DNA of 64,000 nucleotides from Microvirga flavescens (GCF_003290125.1 NZ_QMKH01000005.1:1-64000), one strand, 5' to 3'; numbered from the stretch's first letter, positions 38,075 through 47,119 are shown. The notes: generated by a model not told the origin, from the letters alone. Made by a program: numbers and translations.

Positions 38075-39481
38075 ATGGCGACCCCTTTTGTGAACAGCGT
38101 TGGCGTGGTTCGGATCTCGCCTGGCCTTTCTTCTCTCGGGCCGGCGAAGAGTCTGATTCAGGGTTACAAATGGGGTTCGTCCGAGGATGCTACCGCCGTT
38201 TCGCTCACCTGGAGCGTGCCGAAAGGGAGCGCTTATTACTCCTCCCCCTATTCCTACTTTTCCGAGTGGGACGACTGGGTCGCCTTCAGCTCGACGGAAA
38301 CCAGCCGCGCCGCTCAAGCCCTGAAAGCCTGGGGCGATGTCTCCGGCGTCAGTTTATCACGCGTTGCCGATGACGCCTTCACCGTCGGCGAGATCCGCTT
38401 CACCAAAGTGAGCGAGATGAAAATCGATGCGTATGCCTACGCTTATTATCCATCCGCCTCGACGTCCTCGGGCGATGTCTGGATGGGCCCCAACTGGAAT
38501 TCGGCCAAGGAAGATGTAACCCCCGGCAGCTATGACTATCTGACCCTCATCCATGAGATTGGCCACGCTCTCGGGCTCAAGCATCCGTTCGAGTCGAGCG
38601 ACAACAATGCCTCGGTTGCGTCAAAGGCCTATGACAGCAACCTCCACACCGTGATGAGCTATTCAGTGAAGCCCGGTGACATGGGCACGGCCGACTACTA
38701 CCCCACGACGCCGATGTATCTCGACCTCGTCGCCATCCAGTATCTTTATGGGCGCAATCCCCAGTCCAACGCCGGGAACACGAAATACACGTTCAAATCC
38801 AGTCAGAAGTACTGGCAGACCATCGACGATGCGAGCGGCAACGACACCATTACCTATGTCGGCAATGCGAGCTGCGTCATCGATCTGCGTCCCGGCAAGT
38901 TCAGCACGCTGAGCAAGACGATCACCTTCGGTGACGGCACGACCACGCGCAAGACTGTTTCCATCGGTCCCGACACCATCATCGAAACCGCGATCGGCGG
39001 CAACGGCTCCGACTCGCTCATCGGCAACAGCGCCGACAACACGCTGAAAGGCGGCCTCGGCGCCGATACGCTCAGCGGCGGCGCAGGCAGCGACAAGCTT
39101 TTCGGCGGAGCGGGCAAGGATGTGCTCCGCGGCGGAGGGGGCTCGGACATCTTCGTCTTCAACAGTGCCCCGAGCGACCGTGGGAAGAGCAGCCTCGACA
39201 CTATCGCCGACTTCGATGTCGCGAGTGATGTGATTTGGCTCGACAATGCCATCTTCAGGGCTCTTGGCCGAAGTGGCAGCTTCAATGCCCCTACAGCCTT
39301 GTCCGAGGACGCTTTCTGGATCGGCACCACCGCGCATGATGCGAGTGACCGCATCATCTACAACAGCGCCAAGCGCGCTTTGTACTACGATGCGGACGGC
39401 ACGGGTGGCGCCAAGGCGGTTCAGATCGCAATCCTGAAAAACAAAGCCAAGCTGACGCACGACAACTTCTTCGTGGTTTAG
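38075..39481 (+). CDS. Serralysin-like RTX metalloprotease (M10B)
   Basis: Secreted zinc protease. 468 aa. The metzincin zinc site HEIGHALGLKH has His160, Glu161, His164 and His170; the Met-turn is at Met194-Ser-Tyr196. RTX nonapeptides (GGNGSD, GGLGAD, GGAGSD, GGAGKD, GGGGSD) fall at about 315-365. The shared C-terminal secretion module ends NFFVV. There is no Sec signal, consistent with type I export, and the N-terminal 45 residues could act as a propeptide. Start ATG 38075 has ggag 11 nt upstream; an upstream GTG in frame is possible. The leader is strikingly AT-rich. Confidence 0.93.
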   Translation: MATPFVNSVGVVRISPGLSSLGPAKSLIQGYKWGSSEDATAVSLTWSVPKGSAYYSSPYSYFSEWDDWVAFSSTETSRAAQALKAWGDVSGVSLSRVADDAFTVGEIRFTKVSEMKIDAYAYAYYPSASTSSGDVWMGPNWNSAKEDVTPGSYDYLTLIHEIGHALGLKHPFESSDNNASVASKAYDSNLHTVMSYSVKPGDMGTADYYPTTPMYLDLVAIQYLYGRNPQSNAGNTKYTFKSSQKYWQTIDDASGNDTITYVGNASCVIDLRPGKFSTLSKTITFGDGTTTRKTVSIGPDTIIETAIGGNGSDSLIGNSADNTLKGGLGADTLSGGAGSDKLFGGAGKDVLRGGGGSDIFVFNSAPSDRGKSSLDTIADFDVASDVIWLDNAIFRALGRSGSFNAPTALSEDAFWIGTTAHDASDRIIYNSAKRALYYDADGTGGAKAVQIAILKNKAKLTHDNFFVV

Positions 39482-39710
39482 CGCCGCCTTTGCCGGAATC
39501 CTGCAGAGATCGCGGCCAAATCGCGCCCCTACCAGCAAATCGGAAACGAGGGCGTTGCCGAAAATCCAGGGTTTTCCATAATTTTCTGCCGGTCCGGCCC
39601 TAAACCGAACGCAATTTATGGGCCGAGGCGTCTGGTCTTTCCTCAAAGCAGGCTATAAGGCCCCCTCGACACTATATTGCTTTGGGTGCCGAGGCCCGGA
39701 AGGAAAAGCC

Positions 39711-40022
39711 ATGTTCACACTCGAAATTGCCGGCAAGGCGATTGCCGTGACCAATGCCGATGAGGATCAAGCCCAGGAGCTCTTCACGAGCGAGGGTTTC
39801 AAGGACGATCTCGTCTCGTTCAGGAGCGAGAACAAGCCCCTCTGGGACGGCTCCGCCGCCCTGAAGGTCCGCCGCTCGTTGGAAGATGAGATCGAAGCCT
39901 TCGACGATATCCTCGATAGCGATGAGGAATTCGAGGAAGAGGAAGAAGAGGACGAGGACGGCGATGACGGGATCGACGTCGTTTTCCTTGTCGAAATCGA
40001 CGAAATGGGCGATGACGCCTGA
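39711..40022 (+). CDS. Small acidic protein of unknown function
   Basis: 103 aa. The N-terminal 60 residues look like a small folded domain (MFTLEIAGKAIAVTNADEDQAQELF... LWDG); then comes a long acidic run of Glu/Asp (residues 62-90) and a hydrophobic VVFLVEI near the end. No family recognised. Start ATG 39711 follows an aaggaaa ribosome-binding site. It stands alone between the protease and the helicase. Confidence 0.7.
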   Translation: MFTLEIAGKAIAVTNADEDQAQELFTSEGFKDDLVSFRSENKPLWDGSAALKVRRSLEDEIEAFDDILDSDEEFEEEEEEDEDGDDGIDVVFLVEIDEMGDDA

Positions 40023-40162
40023 CCGGGCCGGAATCCTCATCGAAACCGATCCCATTGCCAGAGCGGACCAGCGCTGACCTTATCGGCGCATCCGCTCTCT
40101 CTTTTTATTTGGGCGTGGCCGCTTGATGCCACGCTTTGAGGAGCGGCCCAGCCGCGACAGAG

Positions 40163-42052
40163 ATGCCCTTTCCGAAAGCCAATCCCAGCCTTGAGCGCGC
40201 CCTCGCGGACAAAGGCTACAAAGAGCCCACCCCAGTTCAGGCCGCGATCCTTCAGGCCGATGCCGCGGAACGGGATCTTCTCGTCTCGGCTCAGACCGGC
40301 TCGGGCAAGACGGTCGCCTACGGGCTCGCCCTCGGCTCGACGCTCCTTGGCGATGCGGAGAGGCTGCCGCCTCCGGGGGAACCCTTGGCTCTCATCATCG
40401 CGCCGACGCGCGAATTGGCCCTGCAGGTCAACCGCGAGCTGATCTGGCTCTACGGCCCTGCCGGAGCGCGGGTTGCATCCTGCGTCGGCGGCATGGACGT
40501 GCGGCGCGAACAGCGCGCACTGGCCGACGGATGCCACATCGTCGTCGGCACGCCGGGTCGCCTGCGCGACCATCTGGAGCGCGGCCGGCTCGACACCTCG
40601 AAATTGCGCGCCGTCGTTCTCGACGAAGCGGACGAGATGCTCGATCTCGGCTTTCGCGAGGACCTCGAGTTCATTCTCGATGCGACGCCTGAAGACCGGC
40701 GGACGCTGCTGTTCTCGGCGACGATCCCGCGTAACATCGCGGCGCTTGCCAAGCGCTATCAAAAGGACGCCCTGCGCATCGACACGCTGGTGCAGAACCA
40801 GCCGCACGGCGATATCGAATATCGCGCGGTTCGCATCGCTCCCAACGAGATCGAACATGCGGTCGTGAACGTGCTGCGCTTCTTTGAAGCGCGCGGCGCG
40901 ATGGTGTTCTGCTCCACGCGCGAGATGGTGCGACACCTGACGGCGAGCCTGATCGAACGTGGCTTTGCGGCGGTCGCCCTTTCCGGCGAGCTGACGCAGA
41001 ACGAGCGCAGCAACGCACTGCAATCGCTCCGCGACGGACGCGCGCGGGTTTGCGTGGCGACCGACGTTGCCGCGCGCGGCATCGACCTGCCCGATCTCGG
41101 CCTCGTCGTTCACGCCGATCTGCCGAACGATCACGAGACGCTCCTGCACCGCAGTGGGCGCACCGGCCGCGCGGGCCGCAAGGGCGTCTGCGTGATGCTC
41201 GTGCCCTATACGCGCCGCCGCAAGGCCGAGCGCCTGGTGGATTCCGCCGGCGTCGACGTGACCTGGGGCGGGCCGCCTTCCGCCGACGAAATCCGTAAGG
41301 GTGACCAGGAGCGGTTGCTGAAGGAATTGAGTGTCGTCGAGGAACCGTCGGAAGACGATCTCGTCATGGCGCGCGCGCTTCTCGCGGAGCGCTCGGCGGA
41401 AGAGATTGCCTCCGCTCTGGTCCGCTTTCACCGGGCGCGCCTTCCCGCGCCTGAAGAGATGTTCGATGCGGGCACCGAGCGTGAGCGTGAGCCGCGCAAC
41501 CGCAAGGACAAGCGCGAGCGGCAGGCTGAGCGCGAACGCGGCGGACCGCGCGAGCGGCGTGGCCCGTCGGATGCGGCGGATCATGGCGGATCGGAAGACA
41601 TGGTCTGGTTCCGCATGGGCGTCGGGCACAACCACAATGCCGATCCGCGCTGGCTTTTGCCCATCATCTGCCGCCTCGGCCATGTGACGAAGAAGGAAGT
41701 CGGCTCGATCAAGATCTACGACCGCGAGACGAAGTTCCAGATCGCCAAATCCTTCGCGCCGCGCTTCGCCGCCGCCGTGCGCAAGGCCAACGATGAGGAC
41801 ATCCGCATCGAGCCGGCTGAGTTCGCCAAAGGCGCCTCCCATGAAGGCAAGAAGTGGAAGCCGAAGGGTGGCCCGCGCAAAGGCGAGGGCTTCAAGGGCG
41901 CTGGCTTCAAGGGCGGCGGCTTCAAGGATGCAGCGAAAAGCGAGGCCCCCAGAGAGGGTCGCGGGGAAGGCGACAAAGGCGGGAAGTTTTCCGGCCCCGG
42001 CAAGAAGAACAAGCGCCGCGTCGATGAAAAGCGCAAGCGTGATCAAAAATAA
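40163..42052 (+). CDS. DEAD-box RNA helicase with DbpA-type RNA-binding domain
   Basis: ATP-dependent RNA helicase, probably in ribosome assembly. 629 aa: Q-motif PTPVQ (22-26), Walker A SAQTGSGKT (42-50), DEAD at VVLDEADEML, SAT, and HRSGRTGRAGRKG. A charged linker of about 40 residues leads to a domain VWFRMGVGHNHNADPRWLLPIICR (about 485-560) matching the DbpA RNA-binding domain, which in E. coli DbpA binds 23S rRNA. A Lys/Gly-rich tail follows. Resembles DbpA/CsdA-type proteins. Start ATG 40163. Confidence 0.94.
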   Translation: MPFPKANPSLERALADKGYKEPTPVQAAILQADAAERDLLVSAQTGSGKTVAYGLALGSTLLGDAERLPPPGEPLALIIAPTRELALQVNRELIWLYGPAGARVASCVGGMDVRREQRALADGCHIVVGTPGRLRDHLERGRLDTSKLRAVVLDEADEMLDLGFREDLEFILDATPEDRRTLLFSATIPRNIAALAKRYQKDALRIDTLVQNQPHGDIEYRAVRIAPNEIEHAVVNVLRFFEARGAMVFCSTREMVRHLTASLIERGFAAVALSGELTQNERSNALQSLRDGRARVCVATDVAARGIDLPDLGLVVHADLPNDHETLLHRSGRTGRAGRKGVCVMLVPYTRRRKAERLVDSAGVDVTWGGPPSADEIRKGDQERLLKELSVVEEPSEDDLVMARALLAERSAEEIASALVRFHRARLPAPEEMFDAGTEREREPRNRKDKRERQAERERGGPRERRGPSDAADHGGSEDMVWFRMGVGHNHNADPRWLLPIICRLGHVTKKEVGSIKIYDRETKFQIAKSFAPRFAAAVRKANDEDIRIEPAEFAKGASHEGKKWKPKGGPRKGEGFKGAGFKGGGFKDAAKSEAPREGRGEGDKGGKFSGPGKKNKRRVDEKRKRDQK

Positions 42053-42058
42053 GCAACG

Positions 42059-42089
42059 AAAAGCCCCGGCAACCATCCGGGGCTTTTTT
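42059..42089. terminator. Rho-independent terminator between convergent genes
   Basis: AAGCCCCGG (42061-42069) and CCGGGGCTT (42077-42085) with flanking A-run and T-run; shared by the DEAD-box gene (+) and the MarR gene (-). Confidence 0.92.
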
Positions 42090-42111
42090 CTTTCTCAGCG
42101 GAGTGGCAACG

Positions 42112-42579
42112 TCACGAGCAACCGCCGCAATTCCCCACATCCTGTGTCTCCATAAGCTTCGACAAAAGTGTGCCCAATTGCTCGGCCTCCCCATCGGCAA
42201 GTTTTGCGCCGACAAAGCGCTCGATAGCGGCACCGTAGGATTTCCACATTCGCTGTTGCAGCGCACGGCCCTCCGGCGTGATCTCGATGAGCTGGCGACG
42301 CTTGTCGCCAGGATAGGGCACGCGACGGACAAGCCCTTCCGTTTCCATGCGGTCGAGAAGGCGCGAAAGATTGTATTGCTCGAACAGGATGCGTGTTTCG
42401 AGTTCGCGCGGCGTGACACGGCCATCCTTCTCACGGCGCAACTCCAGCAATACGTCATACCAGGAGAGAGGGGGAAAGCCTGCCTCCTTCAGACCGTTCT
42501 CGATGCTGGCAGCAACCTCCCGCCCCGCACGGATCAAGCGCGCCCATGCCTTGACGACAGATTCCGAGGGCTCTTGCAT
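42112..42579 (-). CDS. MarR-family transcriptional regulator with C-terminal CGGC
   Basis: 155-aa winged-helix repressor: SWYDVLLELRREKDGRVTPRELETRI and NLSRLLDRMETEGLVRRVPYPGDKRRQLIEITPEG are the DNA-binding helix and wing. The C-terminus ends NCGGCS (Cys151 and Cys154), which could be a redox or metal switch; this is inference. It is divergent from the DoxX/GST genes, and a perfect palindrome ATGCAATTGCAT sits in the shared gap, so these are its likely targets. Confidence 0.9.
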   Translation of the reverse strand: MQEPSESVVKAWARLIRAGREVAASIENGLKEAGFPPLSWYDVLLELRREKDGRVTPRELETRILFEQYNLSRLLDRMETEGLVRRVPYPGDKRRQLIEITPEGRALQQRMWKSYGAAIERFVGAKLADGEAEQLGTLLSKLMETQDVGNCGGCS

Positions 42580-42603
42580 TTCGGCAAACCTTCTTCAGTT
42601 CAT

Positions 42604-42615
42604 ATGCAATTGCAT
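42604..42615. promoter_or_regulatory. Candidate MarR operator ATGCAATTGCAT
   Basis: Perfect 12-bp palindrome in the MarR-DoxX gap, just upstream of the DoxX -35 element. Size and position match typical MarR operators. Confidence 0.6.
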
Positions 42616-42620
42616 CAAAT

Positions 42621-42650
42621 TTGACATTCGAACGCAAGCCTATTTATAGT
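42621..42650 (+). promoter_or_regulatory. Sigma70-type promoter of the DoxX-GST unit
   Basis: TTGACA (42621-42626) with TATAGT (42645-42650) at 18-bp spacing. This puts the transcript start near 42657, upstream of the GTG 42685 start. Confidence 0.6.
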
Positions 42651-42684
42651 CCAAACACCAATGCACATGCATGGAGTTTTCACG

Positions 42685-43131
42685 GTGCCTTCGACGACCC
42701 CTTCCAACACCGCTTATGCCGCCCTTCTTCTGCGGGTGTCCCTCGGTGTCATGTACCTCGCTCACAGCGTCCTGCTGAAGCTGATGACCTTCACGCTGGC
42801 CGGAACGGCGCAGTACTTTCAGTCCATCGGCCTGCCGGGCTGGCTTGCCTACTTCACCTTCTTTGCCGAAATGATCGGCGGCATCCTGCTCATCCTCGGT
42901 GTGCAGAGCCGCTGGGTCGCCCTCGCACTCATTCCGATCCTGCTCGGCGCGTTCAGCGTTCATGCCGGCAACGGCTGGGTGTTCAGCGCCAATGGCGGCG
43001 GTTGGGAATATCCCCTTTACCTGATCGTCCTGTCGGTCGCTCAGGCGCTTCTGGGTGACGGCGCTCATGCTCTGAGCCCGTCCCGTCCCCTGCCCTTCGG
43101 CTCCGCCTCATCCCTTCGTCACGCCGCCTGA
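42685..43131 (+). CDS. DoxX-family membrane protein
   Basis: 148 aa with four hydrophobic segments and the FAEMIGGILLILG and GVQSRWVALALIP patterns of DoxX proteins. DoxX proteins are membrane components tied to thiol and oxidative stress in several bacteria. Start chosen as GTG 42685: it has ggag 8 nt upstream and lies past the predicted transcript start. The ATGs at 42661 and 42667 lie within 10 bases of that transcript start, leaving no room for a ribosome-binding site. The next gene follows after 23 bp. Confidence 0.85.
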   Translation: MPSTTPSNTAYAALLLRVSLGVMYLAHSVLLKLMTFTLAGTAQYFQSIGLPGWLAYFTFFAEMIGGILLILGVQSRWVALALIPILLGAFSVHAGNGWVFSANGGGWEYPLYLIVLSVAQALLGDGAHALSPSRPLPFGSASSLRHAA

Positions 43132-43154
43132 TCTCAATCCAAAGGAGACTTTCC

Positions 43155-43772
43155 ATGAAGCTCTACTATGCTCCCGGCGCCTGCTCGCTCGCCGTCCACA
43201 TCGTCGCGCGCGAGGCGGACCTTCCCATCAGCCTCGAAAAGGTCGATCTCGCCACGAGCAAGACTGAATCGGGCGTCGACTTCAAGACGGTCAATAAAAA
43301 GGGTTATGTCCCTGCCCTGTCGCTGCCCGATGGCGACGTGATGACCGAAGTGGGTGTCCTCGTGCAGTACCTCGGCGACAGCAGCCCGGCGGCACAGCTC
43401 GTTCCCGCGAACGGCACCTTGCCGCGCTACCGTCTGCAGGAATGGCTCACCTTCATCAGCTCGGAAGTTCACAAGGGTTTCTCTCCCTTGTGGAACCCGG
43501 CCACTCCCGATGCAGCCAAGCAGGGCGCGAAGGACAAGCTCGCACAGCGCTTCGCCTATCTCGATGAGGTTCTCGCGAAGACACCTTATCTGATGGGATC
43601 GCAGTTCACGGTCGCCGACGCCTATCTCTTCACCGTCGTGAATTGGGTCAACTTCCTCGGCATCGACATTACGCCGTTCGCTAACATCAAGGCATTCCTC
43701 GAGCGTGTCAGCGCCCGTCCGAAGGTCCGTGAGGCGCTCGCCGCCGAAGGTCTGCTGCCGCAGGCCGCTTAA
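43155..43772 (+). CDS. Glutathione S-transferase, beta-like
   Basis: 205-aa GST. The N-terminal thioredoxin fold begins MKLYYAPGAC (Cys10, the beta-class catalytic position) and the VPALSLPDGDVMTEVG motif (cis-Pro loop) follows; the helical domain has FTVADAYLFTVVNW. It probably conjugates electrophiles or reduces disulfides in the cytoplasm. 23 bp after the DoxX gene, in the same unit. Confidence 0.93.
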   Translation: MKLYYAPGACSLAVHIVAREADLPISLEKVDLATSKTESGVDFKTVNKKGYVPALSLPDGDVMTEVGVLVQYLGDSSPAAQLVPANGTLPRYRLQEWLTFISSEVHKGFSPLWNPATPDAAKQGAKDKLAQRFAYLDEVLAKTPYLMGSQFTVADAYLFTVVNWVNFLGIDITPFANIKAFLERVSARPKVREALAAEGLLPQAA

Positions 43773-43802
43773 TAAGGTCTTGGACTGCCTGAGATGACAG
43801 GG

Positions 43803-43831
43803 AGCGGATTTCGGGCCTGCCGAAATCCGCT
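43803..43831. terminator. 12-bp hairpin between convergent genes
   Basis: AGCGGATTTCGG (43803-43814) and CCGAAATCCGCT (43820-43831) pair perfectly around 5 nt. It lies between GST (+) and the oxidoreductase gene (-). The T-run is weak. Confidence 0.65.
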
Positions 43832-43853
43832 TCCGCGCTTATTGAAGCAGCGC

Positions 43854-44930
43854 TCACTTCTCGCGGGGCGCCTTCAAGTCATGCCCGATTGCGGGATAGT
43901 TCCCCGCGCGTTGCGCAATCACAGCCTCCCGCAAGGCGCGGGCCGCATTGCGCACTTCCTCCTGTATCGCGATATCGGCATCGAGATCCGCGTGGCTTGT
44001 CGCATAGGGCTTCCAATAGCCAATATAGCGATCAAGTTCCGCCACCGGTCCGGCAGAGACAAGCTCCATGGAGCGAAGCCAGTCGGAAAGGATGCGGCGA
44101 ACGTTCTCCACGCCCTCCGCATCGCCGTGGGCCACCACCGCGAAAGATCGCCCCGCAAGATGCCGGGGGTAGTCCCATCCCTCCATCTCGATTTCCTTCG
44201 CGCGCTTTGCATTCTTGCCGTGTGTGCGCGTCGGGTCCGGGTTGCCGCCATCGGCACAGACCAGCCGGTCTATCATCAGCTTCAATGATGAAGACCCGTA
44301 GTACCAGTTCACCGGCGTGACGATCATGATGCCGTGGGCTTCAACCCATTTCGGATAAATCTCGTTCATCCAATCCTGCGTCTGGCCCAAGGCGTAATTG
44401 GGATAGCAGGAGCAAGGCCAGTTGCAGAGCGCCGCGGAGGTGGAGAAGCAAGCCTTGCAGGGGTAGATGCGGCGGCCATATTCCGATGCGAGGCGGCTGA
44501 GTTCGAGAACCTCGACCTCCATGCTGTCGCCAGCAAGAACGTCATGCGCCAATTCCGCCAGACGATAGCTTTTCGACATTTCGCCCGGGCACGTGTGCTC
44601 GCTGCGGGTGGAGGCGCAGATCAGAAGAATGCGTGAAGGGCTCGCCGGATCGTCGTGGCGCCGTTGCGCCTCCATGATTGCCTCGCGTGCGCGAAGCCAA
44701 TCGTTGGCAAGTGCAAAATCGGGATCGGCAAAACCCGGCCCCGCCTTTCGTGTCCGTGGGCTCTTTCGATATTGATGATAGGCGTCCCACGCGGCCGCCG
44801 CGATCCGGTCGAGTTCGACCTTCAGAGCGTCAAAGGCCTGATCCTGAAACTGCAGAAAAAAGCGTGCGCGAAACTCCTCTTCGCTCAAGATGGGATCAGG
44901 CGTTCCCCGGCGAGGCTCGAGATCGGTCAT
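43854..44930 (-). CDS. Flavodoxin-fold NAD(P)H-dependent oxidoreductase
   Basis: 358 aa. An N-terminal region of about 100 residues of unknown type precedes a flavodoxin/FMN-reductase fold: LLICASTRSEHTC is the flavin phosphate loop, and TPVNWYYGSSSLKLMIDR the second FMN loop. Five cysteines lie within 18 residues (Cys158, 161, 169, 173, 175), more than the usual CxxC of the family, so a metal or Fe-S site is possible. Start ATG 44930. Role is inference: quinone or disulfide reduction. Confidence 0.84.
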   Translation of the reverse strand: MTDLEPRRGTPDPILSEEEFRARFFLQFQDQAFDALKVELDRIAAAAWDAYHQYRKSPRTRKAGPGFADPDFALANDWLRAREAIMEAQRRHDDPASPSRILLICASTRSEHTCPGEMSKSYRLAELAHDVLAGDSMEVEVLELSRLASEYGRRIYPCKACFSTSAALCNWPCSCYPNYALGQTQDWMNEIYPKWVEAHGIMIVTPVNWYYGSSSLKLMIDRLVCADGGNPDPTRTHGKNAKRAKEIEMEGWDYPRHLAGRSFAVVAHGDAEGVENVRRILSDWLRSMELVSAGPVAELDRYIGYWKPYATSHADLDADIAIQEEVRNAARALREAVIAQRAGNYPAIGHDLKAPREK

Positions 44931-45111
44931 GTGCGGCCCCTTTTGCAAGCGAAGCTATTCGCCTGAGGCAACGGCGTCGCAAGGCCATCAGTTCCAGTAA
45001 ACGGCAGGGCCCCGGGCAACGACGTCGGAAAACCGCGCTACTGTTCAAAACGGTTCCGCGCTGTAGAAATGAAGACGGAGCGATCTTGCGGAAACCTTCA
45101 AGGAGCATGCC

Positions 45112-45492
45112 ATGAGAACCAGGGCTGAACGTGTCGCGGCGGTCATCATGGGGCTCTGCGGCGTCGCCGCGATCGTGGCCTTTGCATCATCGATCGCCTC
45201 GATCGGCCATTTCGAACCGGACAGGGCCCTTCCGGAAGCGTGGCGCAGCCTCGGCTTCCTTGTCTTTGCCGGATTGTTTCTGCTGCTCGCTGTTTATCCG
45301 CGCCGCGTACCCGGCTTGTGGGAGCTGGCCTTCCTGCACAAGGCGGGCATGGTCATCGTCGCCACGTTCGTTGTTGGGCTCTCGCACGCGCAGGCGCAGG
45401 CGGTCGCCCTTGTGGACGGCATTCTCGCCGTATTGATCTTTGTCAGCTACATGCTCGCGCGCGGCTACGAGGCCTGGCGCGCCAGAGTTTGA
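45112..45492 (+). CDS. Small integral membrane protein
   Basis: 126 aa with four predicted transmembrane segments (about 8-30, 46-62, 75-92, 97-117) and short loops. No domain recognised. Followed after 41 bp by the WYL regulator gene on the same strand. Confidence 0.75.
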   Translation: MRTRAERVAAVIMGLCGVAAIVAFASSIASIGHFEPDRALPEAWRSLGFLVFAGLFLLLAVYPRRVPGLWELAFLHKAGMVIVATFVVGLSHAQAQAVALVDGILAVLIFVSYMLARGYEAWRARV

Positions 45493-45533
45493 CGTGACAA
45501 TCATGCCTCAGCAACGCCAGGAGATGTAAAGCC

Positions 45534-46226
45534 ATGTCGCGCGCCAAGCGCCTGCTCGATCTCCTTCAAATCCTGCGCCGCCATCGTCATCCGGTGCGCG
45601 GCCAAGATCTCGCGCGGGAACTCGGCATCAGCATCCGCACCCTTTACCGCGACATCCAGAGCCTGCAAGCGCAAGGGGCCATGATCGAAGGCGAAGCGGG
45701 CATCGGCTACGTGCTGCGCCCCGGCTTCATGCTGCCGCCGCTGATGTTCTCTCACGAAGAAATCGAGGCGCTTGTTCTCGGTTCGCGCTGGGTTGCGGAG
45801 CGGGGCGATCACCATCTCGCCGCTGCCGCACACGAAGCGTTGACGAAGATCACCGCCGTTCTTCCGGCCGCCCTTCGCGAGGATGCTGACGCTTCTACAC
45901 TGCTCGTCGGACCAGGCCGCCCGATTGCGGGCGGCGACACCGATCTCGCAACCATCCGCAAGGCGATCCGCGCAGAGCGCAAGATGGAGATCCTCTATGC
46001 GGACCGCAACACATCAGAAACAAAGCGCACCGTGTGGCCGTTCGCCATCGGCTTTTTCGATCAGGTTCGCGTCGTCGTCGCATGGTGCGAACTCAGAAGC
46101 GGCTTTCGGCATTTCAGAACCGACCGCATCTCGGCCCTGACCTTGAGCGACACACGCTATCCGCGCAGGCGGCTTGCGCTCTTGAAGGAATGGCGCGTGG
46201 CGGAGGGTATCGAACCGCGCGTGTAA
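45534..46226 (+). CDS. YafY-type regulator with WYL domain
   Basis: 230 aa. HTH_11-type N-terminus (MSRAKRLLDLLQILRRHRHP, then LARELGISIRTLYRDIQSL), then a WYL sensor domain (ILYADRNTSETKRTVWPFAIGF). WYL proteins often sense nucleic acid or cyclic nucleotides and regulate stress or defence genes. The next gene starts 63 bp later, so co-transcription is possible. Confidence 0.9.
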   Translation: MSRAKRLLDLLQILRRHRHPVRGQDLARELGISIRTLYRDIQSLQAQGAMIEGEAGIGYVLRPGFMLPPLMFSHEEIEALVLGSRWVAERGDHHLAAAAHEALTKITAVLPAALREDADASTLLVGPGRPIAGGDTDLATIRKAIRAERKMEILYADRNTSETKRTVWPFAIGFFDQVRVVVAWCELRSGFRHFRTDRISALTLSDTRYPRRRLALLKEWRVAEGIEPRV

Positions 46227-46289
46227 GGCTCCTGCCAGAAACTGACACTGCGCGAAGATATGGATCTCTCCTCAACGGGAGAACACCTC

Positions 46290-46661
46290 ATGTCCGACTT
46301 CAATTTCACCCTTCTTTACGTCGACAACCCCGAGCGTAGCGCTGCGTTCTATGCCGACCTTCTTGATCTGGTACCTGTCGAAGCCTCGCCGACCTTCGCC
46401 ATGTTCGTGATGAAGTCGGGCTCTCGGTTGGGGTTATGGTCACGCCACCATGTAAAGCCTGCGGCCGTCGTGACGGGCGGCGGCGGTGAACTGGTCTGCG
46501 CTCTCGACAATGAAAATGCCGTCCGCGCGCGCCACGCCGATTGGGTCAATCGGGGACTTGAGATCGCGCAGGCCCCGACCGAGCTGGATTTCGGCTTGAC
46601 CTTCGTGGCTCTCGATCCGGACGGACACCGCCTGCGCATCTATTCGCCGTTAGCGTCGTGA
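46290..46661 (+). CDS. VOC-family (glyoxalase/bleomycin-resistance fold) protein
   Basis: 123 aa. [27 protein letters not shown], and the C-terminal [16 protein letters not shown] with the metal-binding acid, are typical of VOC proteins. Substrate unknown. Start ATG 46290. Stop overlaps the next gene by GTGA. Confidence 0.88.
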   Translation: MSDFNFTLLYVDNPERSAAFYADLLDLVPVEASPTFAMFVMKSGSRLGLWSRHHVKPAAVVTGGGGELVCALDNENAVRARHADWVNRGLEIAQAPTELDFGLTFVALDPDGHRLRIYSPLAS

Positions 46662-47089
46662 CCGGCGCGTGGATCGCGGTGGCCTCGGCGGAGCACGTCC
46701 GCCGGGGGCGTGAAGGTGGCTTCATGCAAGTCTGCCACGGCAAGGCAGCGCCCCTGCGGCGCATCCGTTCCGGCGATTGCGTGATTTATTATTCGCCGAC
46801 CAAGACATTCGGCGGAAAGGACAAGCTGCAAGCCTTCACAGCTATCGGCCATGTCCGCGAGGGTGATCCTTATCAGGTCGAGATGGGAGAGAACTTCCGG
46901 CCCTTCCGCAAAGACGTCGCGTGGCTTGAAGCCTCCGATGCGCCAATAGAGCTGCTTCTCGACAAGCTCGCGTTCACGATGGGCGTGAAAAACTGGGGCT
47001 ACAATTTCCGCTTCGGTCTTTTCCCCATCAGCGATCATGATCGCGAGATCATCGGACATGCGATGAAAGTCGAAGAGCATGTGAAATAA
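46658..47089 (+). CDS. EVE-domain protein
   Basis: 143 aa. [13 protein letters not shown] at the N-terminus and the GDCVIYYSP and FTAIGHV blocks are those of the EVE/PUA-like fold, which binds modified bases in DNA or RNA. The GTG start at 46658 overlaps the VOC stop (GTGA), so the two are translationally coupled. Confidence 0.86.
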   Translation: MTGAWIAVASAEHVRRGREGGFMQVCHGKAAPLRRIRSGDCVIYYSPTKTFGGKDKLQAFTAIGHVREGDPYQVEMGENFRPFRKDVAWLEASDAPIELLLDKLAFTMGVKNWGYNFRFGLFPISDHDREIIGHAMKVEEHVK

Positions 47090-47119
47090 AAAGGCCCCGG
47101 ATCGCTCCGGGGCCTTTTT
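47088..47119. terminator. Rho-independent terminator, bidirectional
   Basis: AAAGGCCCCGG (47090-47100) and CCGGGGCCTTT (47107-47117) around a 6-nt loop, with A- and T-runs on the two sides; between the EVE gene (+) and the RTX gene (-). Confidence 0.93.

Noticed and set aside
40037..42076. Very long frame antisense to the DEAD-box helicase
   Set aside because: Shadow of a real gene; no domain, and the helicase motifs are intact on the plus strand.
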